From Ruminococcaceae bacterium HV4-5-B5C (GTDB lineage Bacteria; Bacillota; Clostridia; Oscillospirales; Acutalibacteraceae), in contig FXYJ02000002.1 of the NCBI GenBank assembly GCA_900184925.1, positions 124,001 to 188,000 of the forward strand: a stretch of DNA of 64,000 bases, written 5' to 3'. Within the stretch, counting starts at the first letter, position 1. Each line of letters opens with the position of its first letter. This document shows positions 18,081-26,731 of the stretch, piece after piece. Position numbers and translations under genes: made by a program. A model generated the notes under the pieces. The model saw only the letters and a list, made by a program, of their open reading frames with translations, had not been told where the DNA came from and did not search any database.

Positions 18081-18923
18081 TCAGCTCTTGACCGCGCCGG
18101 CAATCACTCCGCTGATAATCCGTTTCTGCATGACCAAAAACACTACGATAATCGGGATGACGCATAAAAGGAGAGAAGCCATCAGGGGGCCGTAGTCCAC
18201 CGAGTGGGAACCGTAAAACGCATAAGTGGAAAGCGAAAGAGTTCTTTCATTCGGGTTGATCAGGACGAGGGATGGAAGCAGATAATCGTTCCAGAACCAG
18301 AGAAGGTCGAGGATCACCATGGTGGAGGTCATCGCTTTCAGAAGCGGAAGGACGATCAGGAAAAACGTCTGCACACTGTTGCAGCCGTCAAGCGTGGCGG
18401 CTTCCTCGAGAGCGATCGGCACATCCGAAACGATGAAGCCGTGGTACATGAAGATGGCCATCGCGGCGCCGGAGCCGATGTACAGGTAAATGAGAATCCA
18501 CTTGGAGTTCAGCAGGCCCAGCGACCCGTAGATGGACACAAGCGGAATCATGATGGCCTGGAACGGGATAATCATGGAAACGACCAGTACCATGAAGATC
18601 ACTTTGCTCAGAGTGCCTTTGTGCCGTGCGAGGTAATAGGCGGTCATGGAAGAGAAGATCACTACCAGAGCCACGCTGATCACTGAAATGAACACCGTGT
18701 TCCAGATGGCATGAAAGAAGTTCATGGTCTGTATGGCGTTCGTAAAGTTGGCAAAAGACAGGGATTTCGGAAGGGAGAACGGGTTGTCGAGAATATCCGC
18801 GTTGTTCTTGAAGGCGTTCAGCAGCACCGCGATAAACGGCATCATGACAAACAGAAGAAGGATCGCGAGGACCACGAATTTTAAGACTTTGGCGAAGACG
18901 TTTTTGCCTGCATAATGATCCAT
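18081..18923 (-). CDS. Carbohydrate ABC transporter permease, MalG type
   Basis: The 280-residue integral membrane protein has six hydrophobic segments and the cytoplasmic EAA loop EEAATLDGCNSVQTFFLIVLPLL-like near residues 190-210, which contacts the ATPase. It is the second permease of a CUT1-family importer. Its ATG overlaps the preceding permease stop by one base (TAATG), which indicates coupled translation and equal stoichiometry. Confidence 0.92.
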   Translation of the reverse strand: MDHYAGKNVFAKVLKFVVLAILLLFVMMPFIAVLLNAFKNNADILDNPFSLPKSLSFANFTNAIQTMNFFHAIWNTVFISVISVALVVIFSSMTAYYLARHKGTLSKVIFMVLVVSMIIPFQAIMIPLVSIYGSLGLLNSKWILIYLYIGSGAAMAIFMYHGFIVSDVPIALEEAATLDGCNSVQTFFLIVLPLLKAMTSTMVILDLLWFWNDYLLPSLVLINPNERTLSLSTYAFYGSHSVDYGPLMASLLLCVIPIIVVFLVMQKRIISGVIAGAVKS

Positions 18924-19804
18924 TACGATTCCACCTCCAGTTTCTTGCTGAAATAAACCTGCAGCCCGGAAATAATCGCGACAATCAGGAACAGCACGAT
19001 GGCTTCAGCCTGGCCGGCACCGTATTTCAGAGCGGAAAACGCCTTGACGTAAACGTGCATGGCCACCATTTCGGTCGTGTTGTAAGGGTCGCCCCCGTTC
19101 GTCAGGGAAAGGTTGAGGTCATAGACCATGAAGGAGCGGGAAAGTGAAATGAAAACGCAGATGATGAACGATGAGACCATCAGCGGCGTCACCACATGGC
19201 GCAGCGTTTGAAAGCTGTTGGAGCCGTCGATGCTCGCGGCTTCCAGAAGCTCCTGCGGGATGCCGGTAAAACCCGCCACATAAATCAGCATGAGAAAGCC
19301 TACCGACTGCCAGACCGAGACGATCACCAGTGCCCAGAAGGCCTTGTCGGGTTCTGAAAGCCAGTTGGTGGAAAGAAGGGGAATCTTAAGGTCGGTTCCG
19401 ACTTTCACAAGAATGTGCTGAAAGACGAAAACCCAGATGTAACCCATCACGATGCCGCCGATCAGGTTCGGCGTAAAGAAGCCGACACTGAAAAAGCGTT
19501 TTCCCCTGATCCCCGTACTCAGCGCGTAGGCAAGCAAAAAAGCAATGAGATTGGACAGGAGAACCGTGAAGAGCGAGTAGCGCAGCGTTAAAAGCATGTC
19601 AGACCAGAAAACCTTATCCTTGAGGACGTACAGGTAATTCTTGAATCCGACAAAGTGAAAAGTGGAGCCGATCCCGTTCCAGTCGGTAAAAGTCAGAAAA
19701 ATACCGTGGAAGAAAGGAACGATGATTACCGTGCAGAAGATCAGCAGGGTAGGCAAGGCGAAGATAGCGAATTTTGACCACGAGGTCTTGCGTTTTGATT
19801 CCAT
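18923..19804 (-). CDS. Carbohydrate ABC transporter permease, MalF type
   Basis: The 293-residue membrane protein has six or so transmembrane segments and the EAA loop EAASIDGSNSFQTLRHVV. It pairs with the following MalG-type permease. No ATPase is encoded in the operon, so the importer probably uses a shared MsmK/UgpC-type ATPase encoded elsewhere, as is common for CUT1 systems in Firmicutes. Confidence 0.92.
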   Translation of the reverse strand: MESKRKTSWSKFAIFALPTLLIFCTVIIVPFFHGIFLTFTDWNGIGSTFHFVGFKNYLYVLKDKVFWSDMLLTLRYSLFTVLLSNLIAFLLAYALSTGIRGKRFFSVGFFTPNLIGGIVMGYIWVFVFQHILVKVGTDLKIPLLSTNWLSEPDKAFWALVIVSVWQSVGFLMLIYVAGFTGIPQELLEAASIDGSNSFQTLRHVVTPLMVSSFIICVFISLSRSFMVYDLNLSLTNGGDPYNTTEMVAMHVYVKAFSALKYGAGQAEAIVLFLIVAIISGLQVYFSKKLEVES

Positions 19805-19940
19805 AATAACCGTTTCCCTTTCATTGCTTTAGGAGGTTTTTTAACTTCAGCAATGGACTGTTTCAAAAACCGGGTTGAAAAGATGAGAGACTCATCCAAC
19901 CCCCTGCCGGGCAGAGCAGCATGAAGCCGGCTGCTTCAGG

Positions 19941-19970
19941 GCGCCGGAACGGCACATGGCCGCCCGGCGC
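19941..19970 (-). other. Intercistronic hairpin between binding protein and permease genes
   Basis: A GC-rich inverted repeat (19941-19947 with 19964-19970, with further pairing inside) lies in the 189-bp gap after the binding-protein gene, without a clear T-run. Such hairpins often stabilise the 5' part of the transcript so that binding protein is made in excess over permeases. Confidence 0.45.
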
Positions 19971-19993
19971 TCTGCTTCAACCGTTGTTCAGGT

Positions 19994-21355
19994 TCAGGTA
20001 ATATCAGCGTTTGCCCACGCCTGGTTCAGTGTAGTGGCCAGCCCTTTGCGGTCGGTCTTGCCGGCGAGATATTTCTGCATATCGCCGCCGATTTCAACAA
20101 ACAGGGAAGACGGTGCAGCATAATTGGAGGTGTAGTTGTTGACAATCATGTTGCCCTTCTGAACGTAGTCCATCAGAGACAGAGAAAGCGGATCGGAGGG
20201 TTTCAGCGTAATGTTTTTGAGCGCCGGAACAATATCCATGCCCGTGACATAATCGCTCTGGCCCTTGCTGTCATATGCCATCCAGTTCAGGAATTCCTTG
20301 GCAGCCGTCTGCTGGTCTTCGGTGTTGTTCGTTTTGTCGAGCATGAGCGTCTTGGTGACGCCGCCTGCGATGGACTTGTTGCGGTAATCGTCTGCAGAGT
20401 TGCCGATGAAGAACGGAAGGAAGCCGTATTCGTCGGTATCTTTTGCACCGAACTGCTTCAGGTTGGCCCATACCCAGGTTCCGTTATACCAGGTTGCAGC
20501 TTTTCCTTCCACAAGGTTTTTCGGGTCGGTGCTTGCATAGTCAGCCGAAAGAGGAGCGTCTTTATAAATGTTGTACTTCATGCTGAGGTCGAGAGAATCG
20601 ATCACGGAATTGAAAACCTTGTCGGTATTGTAATCGACCTGTTTGTCTTTCAGCTTGTCCGCGTACTTTGTGATGTCGGCGGAATTCTGGCTCTGACCGA
20701 TCGTGGCGAGCATGTAGACGTGGCCGCCGAGAGACCATGCTTCTTTTGTCAGTTCGGTTGCAGCCGTGCCGCCCGCTTTGATTTTGGTGTACAGAGCTTC
20801 GAGGTCGGCGCGTGTTTTAATGGAGGAAGGATCAAACTTTTCTTTCGTCGCCTTTTCGATGGTGGTCTTGTTGTAAATCAGGCCCCATCCCTCGACGCAG
20901 AACGGGAACGATCTTACTTTCCCGTCAAATGTATCGGCAACCTTAAACATCGGGCTGATGTCGTTGACCCATTTTTCATTGGAAAGGTCGGCAATTTTGT
21001 CAAGGAAGGATTTTTCCGTAGCCTGGTCGACCATTGTCAGGGCGGGGGCGTTGTGTGCCGCGTAACGTGTCATTAACGTGGTCGTTGCGTTGGTTCCGTT
21101 CGTGAGGGTCGTTACGTTGACGGTGATGCCGTCCTTGTTGGCTTCGTTGAAGTCTTTTGCGAGGGCTTCCATCTGATGTGCAATTTCGCTTTTGCTGTTC
21201 ATAAACTCAATGGTTGTTTTTTTGCCTTTGAGCGAATTTTCAGCAGATGCAGCTCCGGAAGAAGCTGCAGGTGCAGCCGACTGGCATCCTGTTAGTACCA
21301 TGGAAGCCGCCAGACCGATGCTGAGAACCGCGCTGAGAACTTTTGATTTTTTCAA
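19994..21355 (-). CDS. Sugar ABC transporter substrate-binding lipoprotein
   Basis: The 453-residue protein begins with a lipoprotein signal peptide; the lipobox is LTGC with Cys24 as lipidation site, followed by a Ser/Ala linker. The rest is a family-1 (MalE-like) binding protein with the segment EFMNSKSEIAHQMEALAKDFNEA-like at the start of the mature domain. It should bind sucrose or a related oligosaccharide outside the membrane, judging from the adjacent phosphorylase. It follows sucrose phosphorylase after 134 bp that include a strong hairpin. Confidence 0.9.
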   Translation of the reverse strand: MKKSKVLSAVLSIGLAASMVLTGCQSAAPAASSGAASAENSLKGKKTTIEFMNSKSEIAHQMEALAKDFNEANKDGITVNVTTLTNGTNATTTLMTRYAAHNAPALTMVDQATEKSFLDKIADLSNEKWVNDISPMFKVADTFDGKVRSFPFCVEGWGLIYNKTTIEKATKEKFDPSSIKTRADLEALYTKIKAGGTAATELTKEAWSLGGHVYMLATIGQSQNSADITKYADKLKDKQVDYNTDKVFNSVIDSLDLSMKYNIYKDAPLSADYASTDPKNLVEGKAATWYNGTWVWANLKQFGAKDTDEYGFLPFFIGNSADDYRNKSIAGGVTKTLMLDKTNNTEDQQTAAKEFLNWMAYDSKGQSDYVTGMDIVPALKNITLKPSDPLSLSLMDYVQKGNMIVNNYTSNYAAPSSLFVEIGGDMQKYLAGKTDRKGLATTLNQAWANADIT

Positions 21356-21444
21356 TTACTCCACTCCGTTCTTTGATTGGTCTTTGTTGACCGGAATTTG
21401 GTTTTGTCTCCGGAAAAGGGACAAGACCTTGCCGGATATACAAA

Positions 21445-21467
21445 GCGGGGAAATTATGTTTCCCCGC
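21445..21467 (-). other. Hairpin between the phosphorylase and binding-protein genes
   Basis: Perfect 9-bp arms (GCGGGGAAA / TTTCCCCGC) enclose a 5-nt loop, with only a short T-rich stretch beyond on the minus strand. It may be a partial terminator or an RNA-stability element that sets expression of the enzyme apart from the transporter. Confidence 0.5.
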
Positions 21468-21489
21468 GGGGACCCATTGCAGGAATTTA

Positions 21490-22923
21490 TTACTGATTGA
21501 TTTTTCTGAGAAGCGCGGCGGTTTGCTCGTCGGCCTCGCTGCACCCGATGTGAAAATGGCAATTCTTCAGGTCTGCCGTCAGCGTTGCCTCTGCGTTTCC
21601 GTTTTTCCAGGAGATGCTCAGCGTGCTGTCTGCCGAGTTATTATCGACGGAGATTTCACCGTCAAAAGCCGTGCAGACATTCCGGAATCTCATCAGGGCG
21701 GTCAGGCGCTCTACGATGCTGCTTTTCGCACAGTCCGCAACTTCGGCCAGTGAATAGTTGTGCCGGTTGACATCTCTGCCGTCCCGGCCTTTCGCGACGT
21801 CGTTCTCGCCCGCAAGCATTCCTACATAATAAACCTGGGGGATGCCCGGCGTAAAGAACTGAATTGCACGGGCGAGCAGGTACGCCTGGTCATTGCTGCC
21901 GAGGGCCGCGTAATAAGTACAGTTGACCTGATAATCTTCGACAAAGCTGTATTTATGGTCAACTCCGGATTTTTCAAAAATCATGTCTTTTGCGGCACGG
22001 ATTTCTTCGGGAGAGAGAACGCCTTCCGCGTCGCTGATGCCGATGCCGTCGTGCGTGTCAAGAACGGTAAACTGGTTGTGCGGGCACACCTGAAGCCACT
22101 TTTTGAGTGCGGCAGAGGAACCGGTGTACAGCGTGTGCAGCACGAGCAGCGGGAGAACAAAATCGTAAACGTAGACGCCCGTCTCCGCGACTTTGAGCTG
22201 ACGCTCGTAATTTGTGTGAATCTCCACAAGCGACACGGCGCCGCGGGAGGAAATTGTTTCGTCGGCGAATTTCAGGCTCTTCCAGATGTCCGGTTCGAGG
22301 AAGAAGCAGTCGGTTCCCGGCTTTTTATCGACAAAGGCCATTGCGTCCAGCCGGATGGCCGAGATGCCGTGGCGGATGATTCCGTCGACGCTCTTCGTGA
22401 TATATTCGCGCGCTTTGGCGCTGTGAATGTTCAGGTCAATCTGTTCCGGGCTGAAGGTGCACCACAGCTTTTCCTTCGTTCCGTCATGAAATGTAACTTC
22501 CACTGCAGGGACGCCGGGGTGCCGGTGGATCATTTTTGCGAGGTCTTCCTCCGTGGGCTCTCCGTTCGGCCAGAAGTCACGGAACCGGATAAAAAAGTCG
22601 CGGTATTCCGATTCGTCCTTTTTCTCCTCAAAATCGTGAAAATACTCGGAACGCCGTGAAATGTGGTTGATCATGAAATCGGCCATCATGAAATAGCGCT
22701 TCGACAGAGACTCAATATCGCTCCACGTACCGAATGAGGGTTCCACTTCTTCGTATGTAATGGGGGAGAATCCGCGGTCTCCGGACGACGGATAGAACGG
22801 CAGAATGTGCATTCCGCCAATGGCGCCGCTGAAGTATTCCGACACCGCAGTATCTAATTCATGCAGGTCCTTCCCCATGCTGTCGGCATAGGTGATCAGC
22901 ATTACTTTGTTGAAATCTTTCAT
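21490..22923 (-). CDS. sucP: Sucrose phosphorylase (GH13)
   Basis: This enzyme phosphorolyses sucrose to alpha-glucose-1-phosphate and fructose in the cytoplasm. The 477-residue length and spacing fit the GH13 subfamily 18 enzymes. The nucleophile is Asp193 in AIRLDAMAF, the acid/base Glu234 in LVEIHTNY, and the transition-state stabiliser Asp292 in LDTHDGIG. N-terminal PFYPSSGDRGFSP is also typical. It is the first gene of the minus-strand sugar operon, so the enzyme is made before the transporter. A related subfamily member (e.g. sucrose-6-phosphate phosphorylase) is a possible alternative. Confidence 0.92.
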   Translation of the reverse strand: MKDFNKVMLITYADSMGKDLHELDTAVSEYFSGAIGGMHILPFYPSSGDRGFSPITYEEVEPSFGTWSDIESLSKRYFMMADFMINHISRRSEYFHDFEEKKDESEYRDFFIRFRDFWPNGEPTEEDLAKMIHRHPGVPAVEVTFHDGTKEKLWCTFSPEQIDLNIHSAKAREYITKSVDGIIRHGISAIRLDAMAFVDKKPGTDCFFLEPDIWKSLKFADETISSRGAVSLVEIHTNYERQLKVAETGVYVYDFVLPLLVLHTLYTGSSAALKKWLQVCPHNQFTVLDTHDGIGISDAEGVLSPEEIRAAKDMIFEKSGVDHKYSFVEDYQVNCTYYAALGSNDQAYLLARAIQFFTPGIPQVYYVGMLAGENDVAKGRDGRDVNRHNYSLAEVADCAKSSIVERLTALMRFRNVCTAFDGEISVDNNSADSTLSISWKNGNAEATLTADLKNCHFHIGCSEADEQTAALLRKINQ

Positions 22924-22946
22924 ACTTTCATCCTTCGCGTCATAAT

Positions 22947-22994
22947 ATCGAATCGGTTTTATTAGTAAAATGATCTATATCGAATCGGTTCGAT
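22947..22994 (-). promoter_or_regulatory. Two LacI-type operator sites of the sucrose operon
   Basis: Two copies of ATCGAATCGGTT start at 22947 and 22979, exactly 32 bp apart (three helical turns). The second is a near-perfect dyad, ATCGAATCGGTTCGAT, centred on CG as LacI/GalR operators are. The first keeps only the left half. They lie between the promoter and the sucP start, so the divergent LacI-type protein probably represses here. Confidence 0.7.
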
Positions 22995-23000
22995 GACACA

Positions 23001-23029
23001 ATATTACTACAACATTTTCACTTAGTCAA
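23001..23029 (-). promoter_or_regulatory. Promoter of the sucrose operon
   Basis: Read on the minus strand, TTGACT (23029-23024), a 17-bp spacer and TAATAT (23006-23001) form a strong sigma-A promoter. The full operator dyad at 22979-22994 begins 6 bp downstream of the -10, covering the transcription start. Confidence 0.75.
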
Positions 23030-23124
23030 TAGATTTTTGTAACAGCTTTCTTCCATTAACTCCCAAACGGCACAGAAAGCCAGAAATTTCTTGCCGAAAG
23101 ACGCCGGTAATTTTACATTCCGTA

Positions 23125-23152
23125 TTTAACTTTCCTGATAAAGTGCTATAAT
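23125..23152 (+). promoter_or_regulatory. Promoter of the LacI-type regulator gene
   Basis: A consensus -10 TATAAT (23147-23152) is preceded at 16 bp by a weak TTTAAC. It lies 107 bp upstream of the chosen start. Confidence 0.5.
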
Positions 23153-23258
23153 ACAATTATTTGATTTTGCGGGAAATCCACCTATTCTCTGCATTTTTTG
23201 CAGCGCGGCGCTGACGACCGCAGGAATCCGTACAAATACACAGGACATGAGGGCAGTT

Positions 23259-24230
23259 ATGGCTAGTATAAAAGATGTCGCAAAATTAGCCGGCGTTTCA
23301 CCGAGCACTGTTTCGCTGATGCTTAACAACACAGGCTATGTTTCGGCGGAAACGCGCGAAAAAATAGCCAGCGCGATTCAGACGCTGGACTATACGCCAA
23401 ATGAACTGGCGAGAAACCTTTCGAAAAACCGGTCTAACCTTGTCGGCGTCATTGCACCGGATGTCACTCACCCATACTGCGGTACAATTGTGAAATATAT
23501 CGACCTTTATCTTTCAAGCCGAGGCTATAAAACCATGCTCTGCAGTGCTTCGTCCAGCAGAAGCACGGATCTCGAATACATCAACATGCTGAAACGCCAG
23601 ACAATGGACGGCATCATTGCAACCATGTTCCACCCGGACGTACCGATTGATGTCGGCAAACCGTTCGTTTCCATTGACGGTGACCTGAACGGACACATCC
23701 CCGTGGTGATGTCAAATCACCGTCAGGAAGGGGAAATCGCCGCGTCTCTTTTTCTGAAAAACGGCTGCAGGCATGTAGTGCACTTAACGTCAAATAAAAC
23801 CTGGCGTACGCTGGCGCTCCAGAGAAATGAAATTCTTGCGGAGACATTGAGGCAAAACGGCGCTTTGGTCGATGTGATTGAGCTGAATAACCATATCGCG
23901 GAGAGCAGTTATCTGGACAAAATGGCGCAGCTTCTGTTCGACCAATACCCTGACGTGGACGGAATCTTCGGCTCCGAACTGTTTCTGTGCCATTGCCAGA
24001 ACGAGGCGAAAATGCGTGGGAAGCGCATCCCCGAAGATTTGAAGCTGATCGCGTGCGACGGCACGTTTTTATCCGATCTGAATCATTTTACGGCAATCGT
24101 TCAGCCGCTCAAAGCAATTGCAAAAAAATCGGTTGACCTCATGGTTGACCTCACCAAAGGAAAACAGTTTGAACAGCGGGTTTATGAATTTAACGTCTCT
24201 GTTCAAAAAGGAGAAACCACAATTGTCTAA
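23259..24230 (+). CDS. LacI/GalR-family regulator of the sucrose operon
   Basis: The 323-residue repressor has an N-terminal helix-turn-helix and hinge helix (SIKDVAKLAGVSPSTVSLML, then NELARNLSKNRS), followed by a periplasmic-binding-protein-like effector domain beginning with LVGVIAPDVTHPY. I prefer the ATG at 23259, which has GAGGG at the right spacing; the upstream ATG at 23247 does not. It is divergent from the sucrose operon, whose promoter carries two LacI-type dyads, so it most likely releases the operon when a sugar ligand binds. Confidence 0.9.
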   Translation: MASIKDVAKLAGVSPSTVSLMLNNTGYVSAETREKIASAIQTLDYTPNELARNLSKNRSNLVGVIAPDVTHPYCGTIVKYIDLYLSSRGYKTMLCSASSSRSTDLEYINMLKRQTMDGIIATMFHPDVPIDVGKPFVSIDGDLNGHIPVVMSNHRQEGEIAASLFLKNGCRHVVHLTSNKTWRTLALQRNEILAETLRQNGALVDVIELNNHIAESSYLDKMAQLLFDQYPDVDGIFGSELFLCHCQNEAKMRGKRIPEDLKLIACDGTFLSDLNHFTAIVQPLKAIAKKSVDLMVDLTKGKQFEQRVYEFNVSVQKGETTIV

Positions 24231-24269
24231 GTGCCCACACCCATTCCCGGGCATTCTTCGCGGAAGCGG

Positions 24270-24298
24270 TTGCCAAAGCGGCTCTTTTCCGGTATAAT
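24270..24298 (+). promoter_or_regulatory. Promoter of the tRNA-Leu gene
   Basis: TTGCCA (24270-24275), a 17-bp spacer and consensus TATAAT (24293-24298) lie 38 bp before the mature tRNA 5' end. Confidence 0.75.
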
Positions 24299-24311
24299 GA
24301 GCCGTAAGGCG

Positions 24312-24334
24312 CGGCGGAGCTTTCCGCCGTTTTT
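24312..24334 (+). terminator. Terminator-like hairpin inside the tRNA leader
   Basis: A 7-bp GC stem (24312-24318 with 24323-24329) with a 4-nt loop is followed by TTTTT, ending 2 bp before the tRNA. It may terminate the lacI transcript, but it also lies downstream of the tRNA promoter, where it could attenuate tRNA transcription. Confidence 0.6.
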
Positions 24335-24336
24335 AC

Positions 24337-24419
24337 GCGGGTGTGGTGGAATTGGCAGACACGCAAGATTTAGGTTCTTGTGGGAAACCGTGCAGGTTCA
24401 AGTCCTGTCACCCGCACCA
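24337..24419 (+). tRNA. tRNA-Leu (anticodon UAG)
   Basis: The acceptor stem GCGGGTG (24337-24343) pairs with CACCCGC (24409-24415), followed by A and an encoded CCA (24417-24419). The anticodon stem CAAGA/TCTTG encloses the loop TTTAGGT with anticodon TAG at 24371-24373. The T arm holds GGTTCAAGTCC, and a variable arm is present, as expected for leucine tRNAs. The AT-rich accessory island begins directly downstream, and its 3' end sequence recurs at 43110-43121, so this is a likely integration target. Confidence 0.96.
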
Positions 24420-24422
24420 CTT

Positions 24423-24457
24423 GGGTCACGAAGCTAAAATGTTTCGTGGCCCTTTTT
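24423..24457 (+). terminator. Terminator after tRNA-Leu
   Basis: A 10-bp stem with one G-T pair (24423-24432 with 24443-24452) is followed by TTTTT, 4 bp beyond the CCA end. Confidence 0.75.
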
Positions 24458-24564
24458 GTGTCGTCTATTTTATTTGTGGACTTTAACATGGTAGAAGAAG
24501 TGCAGACGAGGTTGGAAAGACTGTGCGGCCTAAGGCAGTATTATGCAAAATATGGCTTTTTACG

Positions 24565-24593
24565 TTGTAATTGGTTGAATGTGGGGATATAAT
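24565..24593 (+). promoter_or_regulatory. Promoter of the GmrSD-like gene
   Basis: TTGTAA (24565-24570), 17-bp spacer and TATAAT (24588-24593) precede the gene by 39 bp. The upstream 36 bp (24539-24574) are 30/36 identical to the segment before the DUF2971 gene at 13.8 kb. Confidence 0.7.
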
Positions 24594-24631
24594 CGATTTA
24601 GATTGACTTATTATGTAAAGGGGGATTTATT

Positions 24632-26401
24632 ATGCCGGATGAGTATCATCAGATGACAATAAGAGATATCATATTGCAAATCGAAAATGGGGAACTATAT
24701 TTACCCGCTATACAGAGGCATTTCGTTTGGAAACCAGACAAAATAGAAAATTTGTTTGATTCGATTATGCTTGGATATCCCATTGGAACATTCCTCTTTT
24801 GGAAAGTAACTGCACAGTTAATTAATGATAAAAAATATTCGATTTATAGATTCATACAAAACTATAACGAAAGAGATAATAGCCTTAACGAAAAAGTAGG
24901 AAGACCTATTATCATAACTGAAATAACTGCTGTCCTAGATGGGCAACAGAGAATTGGCTCTATGTATATGGCATTGAAAGGAAGTGTTGCATTTAAAAAG
25001 CCAAAAGCTAGGAGAGATAATCGAGATGCATATCCAGAAAAACAATTATATTTAAATATACTGAAGTCTAATAAAAGTGATGATGAAGAAGATACATGCT
25101 TTGAATTCAATTTCCTTTCGAATGAAGAATATGAGCAGGCTTGTGAAGACGAAAAAGATATATCACTCGAGAACAGACCACACTTATGGTTCTTAGTAAA
25201 AAATGTATTAGGTTGGAATCAGCCTGATGATGCCACCACTTTTGCAATAGAAAAAGGATGGATTCAAAATAAAATTATAGTTGGCAATTTGATTAGATTG
25301 TGGCATAGAATTTGCAAAGAAAGCATTATAAATTACTTTGAAGTAAAGAATGACAATCTGGATAATGTGTTAGATATTTTTGTTAGGGTCAATAGTGGCG
25401 GTGTAATTCTTTCGAAAACAGATTTGCTTTTTTCTACCATTGTTTCTCAGTGGGACGATGCGAGAGATGAATTTGAAAAATTACTCGTAGATATTAATCA
25501 AATAGGTGAGCATTTCAATTTTAACAATGACTTTTTAATGCGGGCATGTTTAGTGTTAACAGATAGTCCTGTCTTGTTCAAGGTTGAAACTTTTAAAGAG
25601 GAAAATATAGATAAAATTAAAAATGGGTGGGGTGCAATCAAAACCTCGCTTATAAAAGTTGTAACCTTAATTTCAGGATTTGGATTTAATGGTGAGAACC
25701 TTTTATCACAAAATGCAATTATTCCAATCGCTTATTATATATTTAAAGATGGTGTACTTGACGATAACAGTAAGACTGAAATTAAAAAATATCTAATTAC
25801 AAGTTTGCTTAAAAAAGTTTTTAGCACAAAGGGGGATGCAGTTCTCAGAACTATTAGGTCAAATATGAGAAATGAAAACAAAATAGACAGTGGTATAATA
25901 ACATACGAATTAAAAAGCAACAAGTTTCTGTATTCGCAATTCACGAGTATGAAATTACCTGGCGATCATAGATTTTCCTTATCCGATGAAGATATAGAAG
26001 AATTATTCCAAAATAAAAAGGGCCCTTACACCTTTATGGTCCTTTCTCTTCTATACCCGCAATATAAATGGAATACAACTGTTATACATCAAGATCATAT
26101 TCATCCCATTAGTAGCTTCAAAAAGGAGCACCTAAAAGAAATTGGCATTAAAAATGATGATATTAGTAATTGGATAAATGTTGGAGATCAGCTTGCTAAT
26201 CTTGAATTGCTGGTAGGCAGTGAAAATGAATCTAAAAACGATTCAACTTTTAAAGAATGGTTTAAAAGACAACCTGACCCAGTAGAATATAGAAAAAGAA
26301 ATTATATTCCTGATGTATCTTATGAATTTAGTGACTTTTTGAATTTTGTAAAAGAAAGAAAGGAAATAATGAAAAAAGAAATAGAAAAGAGATTAGTCTG
26401 A
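24632..26401 (+). CDS. GmrSD-like type IV restriction protein (DUF262 plus HNH)
   Basis: The 589-residue protein has an N-terminal DUF262 (GmrS-type, ParB/sulfiredoxin fold) domain with LPAIQRHFVW (24-33), GYPIGTFLFWK and the NTPase signature VLDGQQRIGS (101-110). The C-terminal part carries an HNH-type DUF1524-like nuclease centre, HQDHIHP (486-492), followed by NWINVGDQLANLELL. This is the single-chain layout of modification-dependent GmrSD enzymes, which cleave DNA with modified cytosines using NTP. A phage-defence role is inferred from the family. The gene is very AT-rich, has its own promoter, and is the first gene after the tRNA. Confidence 0.85.
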   Translation: MPDEYHQMTIRDIILQIENGELYLPAIQRHFVWKPDKIENLFDSIMLGYPIGTFLFWKVTAQLINDKKYSIYRFIQNYNERDNSLNEKVGRPIIITEITAVLDGQQRIGSMYMALKGSVAFKKPKARRDNRDAYPEKQLYLNILKSNKSDDEEDTCFEFNFLSNEEYEQACEDEKDISLENRPHLWFLVKNVLGWNQPDDATTFAIEKGWIQNKIIVGNLIRLWHRICKESIINYFEVKNDNLDNVLDIFVRVNSGGVILSKTDLLFSTIVSQWDDARDEFEKLLVDINQIGEHFNFNNDFLMRACLVLTDSPVLFKVETFKEENIDKIKNGWGAIKTSLIKVVTLISGFGFNGENLLSQNAIIPIAYYIFKDGVLDDNSKTEIKKYLITSLLKKVFSTKGDAVLRTIRSNMRNENKIDSGIITYELKSNKFLYSQFTSMKLPGDHRFSLSDEDIEELFQNKKGPYTFMVLSLLYPQYKWNTTVIHQDHIHPISSFKKEHLKEIGIKNDDISNWINVGDQLANLELLVGSENESKNDSTFKEWFKRQPDPVEYRKRNYIPDVSYEFSDFLNFVKERKEIMKKEIEKRLV

Positions 26402-26547
26402 ACGATACAGGTCGCTGCAACTGTTGGGTAAGTACAAATTAAGGAATTTTTCTTAATGGTCGATATGATCAGATTACGTTGATTAAACAGCTTTTGCATT
26501 TTTCTATGTTCCGTTTTAAAAAGGCCGTATTACGGGCGATTTCCTTC

Positions 26548-26649
26548 TGCCAGCAGGAAAACAAAGGGGAGGGGCCAATCGCCGCTTTTTGAGTGCTTTC
26601 CGTTGCGAATTGAGGTCGGCAGACTTGTTCTGACGACCTCTTTTTGATG
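26548..26649 (+). repeat. Imperfect direct repeat, copy 1 (about 102 bp)
   Basis: This segment recurs at 31755-31857 in the same orientation. Conserved blocks are TGCCAGCAGGAAAACA, GGCCAATCGCCGCTTTTTGA, GCGAATTGAGGTCG and a terminal hairpin ending in a T-rich run. It lies between the GmrSD-like gene and the serine recombinase. The 3' hairpin with CTTTTTG can serve as the terminator of the GmrSD-like gene. Confidence 0.8.
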
Positions 26650-26731
26650 TTCTCGCTGAATTGAGAGATTATAGCCGACACAAACTCTTTTCACAGGCCC
26701 AAAAACCCTGAACAGTTTACAAAAAAAGTTA

